From an uncultured Flavobacteriales bacterium (GTDB taxonomy: Bacteria > Bacteroidota > Bacteroidia > Flavobacteriales_D > Crocinitomicaceae): a stretch of DNA of 64,000 nucleotides. The notes under the pieces are model-generated. The model made no database searches. It was not told the DNA's origin and saw nothing but the letters and a program-made list of their open reading frames with translations. The stretch covers positions 124,001-188,000 of the forward strand of contig CAJAII010000008.1 in assembly GCA_903939755.1 (NCBI GenBank), given 5' to 3'. The translations under genes and the position numbers were made by a program. Below, piece after piece: positions 61,628-64,000 of the stretch. The stretch's first letter is position 1, and every line of letters begins with the position of its first letter.

Positions 61628-62588
61628 ATGCCTTAAATTTTTCAGTAGCCCGATTCAATCGATCGTTTAGGGTGGCGCCTAATCCTTGTTCAGGAAATCT
61701 TTCAATGTAAATGTGATGGAATCCTCTTTCGTCAAATTCGTGCAATGCGCTGTATAACTTCCGAGCCGCTTCTTGGAGGTCACTCGTTTCACTTAATACA
61801 ATCGCATTTTCAATCTTTGTATTGTTTGGGTATTCCTTAAAGAAAATATAGCCATTATTTTGATCCATATTGGTGGAAGATGCATCATAAAAGTAAAGCG
61901 GTGTTCTTGGCGCATAATGATACTTGACCATTCCACTGGCGATTCCATTTTCTGTCGCTTCGTTTTTTATTTGAGGAACCTCGCCTAAGTGAAGTGCTAA
62001 TTCTTCAATGGAAATACTTCCTAAACGATAAACAATTACTTGCTCATTCTCCATTCCGATAATCGTAGATTCTATTCCTTTTTCACAAGGACCTCCATCA
62101 AGAATTAGGGGGATTTTGCCTTTAAGCTGATTATAAACATGTTCGGCATTTGTAGGACTTACCATTCCGTACAAATTTGCACTGGGTGCTGCTAATGGAA
62201 AACCTACCTGTTGAAGCAATGCGTGAAAGTCAGGGTGCGAGGGTATGCGAATAGCCACCTGTGCTTTACCTCCGGTAATTAGATCGTCTACTAAGTTGCT
62301 TTTGGGCAATAGCACAGTAAGAGGTCCTGGCCAAAAAACGGCTGTTAGTTGCTTTAAAATGGGAGGAAAATCGAGAATAAAGGGATCTATTTGTTCTTGA
62401 TTTGCAAAATGTAAAATCAATGGATTATTGAAGGGCCGAGCTTTTGCTTCAAATATTTTTTTTACGGCAGCAAGATTTAATCCATTGGCCGCTAATCCGT
62501 ATACTGTTTCTGTAGGTACCGCCACCACTTCGCCTTTTTTTAGTATTTCGCAGGCGAATGAAATGTCTTTTGTAATGATTGTTTCCAC
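61626..62588 (-). CDS. tsaC: Threonylcarbamoyl-AMP synthase (Sua5 type)
   Basis: A 320-residue enzyme that makes threonylcarbamoyl-AMP for t6A37. The YrdC domain (about 1-200) has VVAVPTETVYGLAANGLNLA, IFEAKARPFNNPLILH, AVFWPGPLTVLLPKS and APSANLYGMVSPT. The Sua5 C-terminal domain (about 215-320) starts with SGMVKYHYAPRTPLYFYDAS, so it is the longer two-domain form. It starts GTG; a TTG one codon upstream is possible. A -7 box TACCTTTG (62593-62600) ends only four bases before this GTG. It works with TsaB, which is encoded 53 kb away. Confidence 0.93.
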   Translation of the reverse strand: METIITKDISFACEILKKGEVVAVPTETVYGLAANGLNLAAVKKIFEAKARPFNNPLILHFANQEQIDPFILDFPPILKQLTAVFWPGPLTVLLPKSNLVDDLITGGKAQVAIRIPSHPDFHALLQQVGFPLAAPSANLYGMVSPTNAEHVYNQLKGKIPLILDGGPCEKGIESTIIGMENEQVIVYRLGSISIEELALHLGEVPQIKNEATENGIASGMVKYHYAPRTPLYFYDASSTNMDQNNGYIFFKEYPNNTKIENAIVLSETSDLQEAARKLYSALHEFDERGFHHIYIERFPEQGLGATLNDRLNRATEKFKA

Positions 62589-62678
62589 CAAACAAAGGTA
62601 AAGAATTAGTTTGAGAAGGGTGATTTTTCGTCGGCGCTTAGATTTTTATTTATGTTCGTGTCAATATAATTTACTAAA

Positions 62679-62712
62679 TTGATGGAAAATTAGATAATCA
62701 CCTTTATATTTG
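62679..62712 (+). promoter_or_regulatory. Promoter of the LuxR-type regulator gene
   Basis: TTG (62679-62681) and a perfect TATATTTG (62705-62712) are 23 bases apart. The ATG lies 26 bases after the -7 box. Confidence 0.55.
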
Positions 62713-62738
62713 TCTTATCTAAATTAATTCTAAATAAG

Positions 62739-63419
62739 ATGAGCGTAATTATTGCAGATAGTAACGATATAATGCGACTTGGTTTGCGCACGTTATTGAG
62801 CAATGATAAATCCATTAGTATTGTGGGAGAAGCTCATAATAATCAGGAATTATTGGATCAAATTAAATCTTTCGGTGCTGCCATAGTGCTGATTGACTTC
62901 ACCTCGGCTGGTTTTGATATCAATGTAATTACGAAGGTGTTACAGCATGATAAAAAGGTGCGGTTTGTGGCCATTACACCGGATCAAAGCGCTCAAATTT
63001 TAGTTGATGCTTTGCGATCTGGTGTAACAAGCTACGTGAAAAAAGATTGTGAACTATCCGAGATTTTAGATGCCGTTAATGAAACTAAAAAAGGGAATCG
63101 ATTTTTTTGTGGCCAATTGTTGGAAATAATACAGCGTGCAAATATCGACATTCATGATATCGACGTAGATGGATTCACTTGTGAGGCTGTTATTTTAACG
63201 GAAAGAGAAACGGAAATCATAAAATTAATAGCGGAAGGTTTAACAAATGGTCAAATCGCTGAATTGTTATTTTTAAGTACCCACACAATAAATACGCATC
63301 GTAAAAACATCATGAGTAAATTAGGGGTGCGCAATACGGCTGGAATTGTTATGTATGCTGTAAAAACCGAATTGGTTCATCCCAATAAGTTTCTGTTTGC
63401 TCCAAATGCCCTAAACTAA
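62739..63419 (+). CDS. NarL/LuxR-family response regulator
   Basis: A 226-residue regulator. The receiver domain (about 1-120) keeps D7 (ADSND), the phospho-acceptor Asp53 in VLIDFTSAGFD and Lys in TSYVKKDCE, though the region around Asp53 lacks the usual MP. The C-terminal HTH (about 155-215) reads LTERETEIIKLIAEGLTNGQ and IAELLFLSTHTINTHRKNIM, the classical LuxR helix-turn-helix. No kinase gene adjoins it. Its stop codon overlaps that of the convergent TonB-dependent receptor gene by four bases. Confidence 0.92.
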   Translation: MSVIIADSNDIMRLGLRTLLSNDKSISIVGEAHNNQELLDQIKSFGAAIVLIDFTSAGFDINVITKVLQHDKKVRFVAITPDQSAQILVDALRSGVTSYVKKDCELSEILDAVNETKKGNRFFCGQLLEIIQRANIDIHDIDVDGFTCEAVILTERETEIIKLIAEGLTNGQIAELLFLSTHTINTHRKNIMSKLGVRNTAGIVMYAVKTELVHPNKFLFAPNALN

Positions 63420-64000
63420 CGGATTTTACAAATTAATTTCAGGTTGATCCTTCGTTGGGTTAAATAGTTCGGAATAGCATAATATTTTCCTTGAACATCT
63501 TGGATCCATTGTTTTGATAGTACATTGTTGATGCCAAGGAGGTTAAAGATTTCTAATGAGATCAAAGCATCCGAAAAGTTTTTACCCCAGAAATTATTTT
63601 TTCTTGCCTTATCATTTGGAATTAAGTCGTAGGCCATGCCTAAATCTACCCTAAAATAACTTTTTAATCGCAGGGTGTCTTTGTATCGCGTTCTGTCTGG
63701 TGGGCCATATGGTAAACCGGTTGAAAATTGCAGCCCCATTTGTACGGTGAAATTTTCAAGTCCAGGCATTTTATCTTGCACTAGCGCTCCGAAATTGAAC
63801 AATTGGTCTGTTGGACGAGGAATAAATCCTGGATAAATTGTTGCGCTGTCTGCAATTGTTTGATCTTGGCTATAGCCAAATATAATTTTTTCGCCAGCGG
63901 CATTATAGTATTCTTTATGTGAATCTCCGATAATATTTTCCTTTGTGGATAGCACGCCCAATTTAAAAAACGATTCAATTCCTTCCACAAACTCTCCGTG
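63416..64000 (-). CDS. TonB-dependent receptor, C-terminal part (5' end outside window)
   Basis: The reading frame is open through the window edge, and about 194 codons are visible. The residues are the end of a beta-barrel: FNFGALVQDKMPGLENFTVQ, MGLQFSTGLPYGPPDRTRYK, YFRVDLGMAYDLIP, SLEIFNLLGINNVLSKQWIQ, and a last strand RRINLKLICKIR. The ...NLLGINN.LS..W pattern and the final strand are those of Bacteroidota outer-membrane receptors (carboxypeptidase-regulatory plus TonB receptor type). The transported ligand cannot be inferred. An internal GTG at 63988 is not the true start. Confidence 0.82.
   Translation of the reverse strand, partial: HGEFVEGIESFFKLGVLSTKENIIGDSHKEYYNAAGEKIIFGYSQDQTIADSATIYPGFIPRPTDQLFNFGALVQDKMPGLENFTVQMGLQFSTGLPYGPPDRTRYKDTLRLKSYFRVDLGMAYDLIPNDKARKNNFWGKNFSDALISLEIFNLLGINNVLSKQWIQDVQGKYYAIPNYLTQRRINLKLICKIR

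Noticed and set aside
1-64000. Genomic island, prophage or defence system
   Set aside because: No integrase, phage, toxin-antitoxin, restriction or Cas gene was seen, and neighbouring genes are mostly core functions of Bacteroidota.

Overview
The window looks like the chromosome of a gliding or T9SS-bearing Bacteroidota, most likely Flavobacteriales (perhaps close to Crocinitomicaceae/Fluviicola; family level is a guess). The DNA is AT-rich and tightly packed. Many genes carry the Bacteroidota promoter pair TTG (-33) and TAnnTTTG (-7). Marker content includes GldF, a PorU2-type C25 sortase with a PorV/PorQ-like barrel, secreted proteins with type IX sorting tails, SprB repeats, a PafA-type phosphatase and an SDR-type threonine dehydrogenase. 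No tRNA, rRNA, CRISPR array, prophage or intact insertion sequence was seen. The only broken gene recognised is a small deletion remnant near 16.0 kb.

Layout. 0-4 kb: the start of gldF, a cold-shock protein, an ABM protein, a SAM hydrolase-like protein, then phoH-purC. 4-8 kb: a minus-strand operon of PhoB-type regulator, von Willebrand D protein and PafA-like phosphatase. 8-16 kb: a second response regulator with tsaB, an M23 peptidase, the zapA-rny group and a DAHP synthase/chorismate mutase with aroA. 16-20 kb: an outer-membrane barrel remnant, a T9SS-exported protein, an unknown lipoprotein, and an intact barrel gene ending like the remnant. 20-32 kb: aconitase, CoA-transferase and GNAT genes, a subtilase with SprB repeats, lptF/G-tgt, glycosyltransferase-sigma factor-rsmG, apaG. 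31-38 kb: exbB-exbD-tonB-folC, an amino-acid dehydrogenase, anmK, an acyl-CoA dehydrogenase. 38-45 kb: a pterin synthase-photolyase-peroxiredoxin operon, an ECF sigma factor, threonine dehydrogenase, and hmgA-hppD for tyrosine breakdown. 44.6-52.6 kb: the translation block (rplM, rpsI, rpsB, tsf, rluF, pyrH, frr) preceded by pssA-purS and two other genes. 52.7-64 kb: PorV/Q-like plus PorU2, a PP2C phosphatase with an LpxD-like enzyme, rpmE2, Sua5-type tsaC, an orphan LuxR regulator and the end of a TonB-dependent receptor.

Themes. Translation and RNA modification are heavily represented: t6A synthesis (TsaB, TsaC), Tgt, RsmG, RluF, RNase Y and ribosomal genes. Cell-envelope functions form the second theme: T9SS, Exb/TonB, the Lpt permease, the LpxD-like enzyme, AnmK and the M23 peptidase. 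Most of the window is ordinary core genome. The best second-look items are a dispersed repeat with three hairpins (two copies), the microhomology-type deletion remnant, several -7 boxes that almost touch start codons (candidate leaderless mRNAs), a Tgt without its zinc cysteines, the RR-vWD-PafA operon, and a tandem-repeat tail on ribosomal protein S2. I did not find strong evidence of a wholly new multi-gene system.
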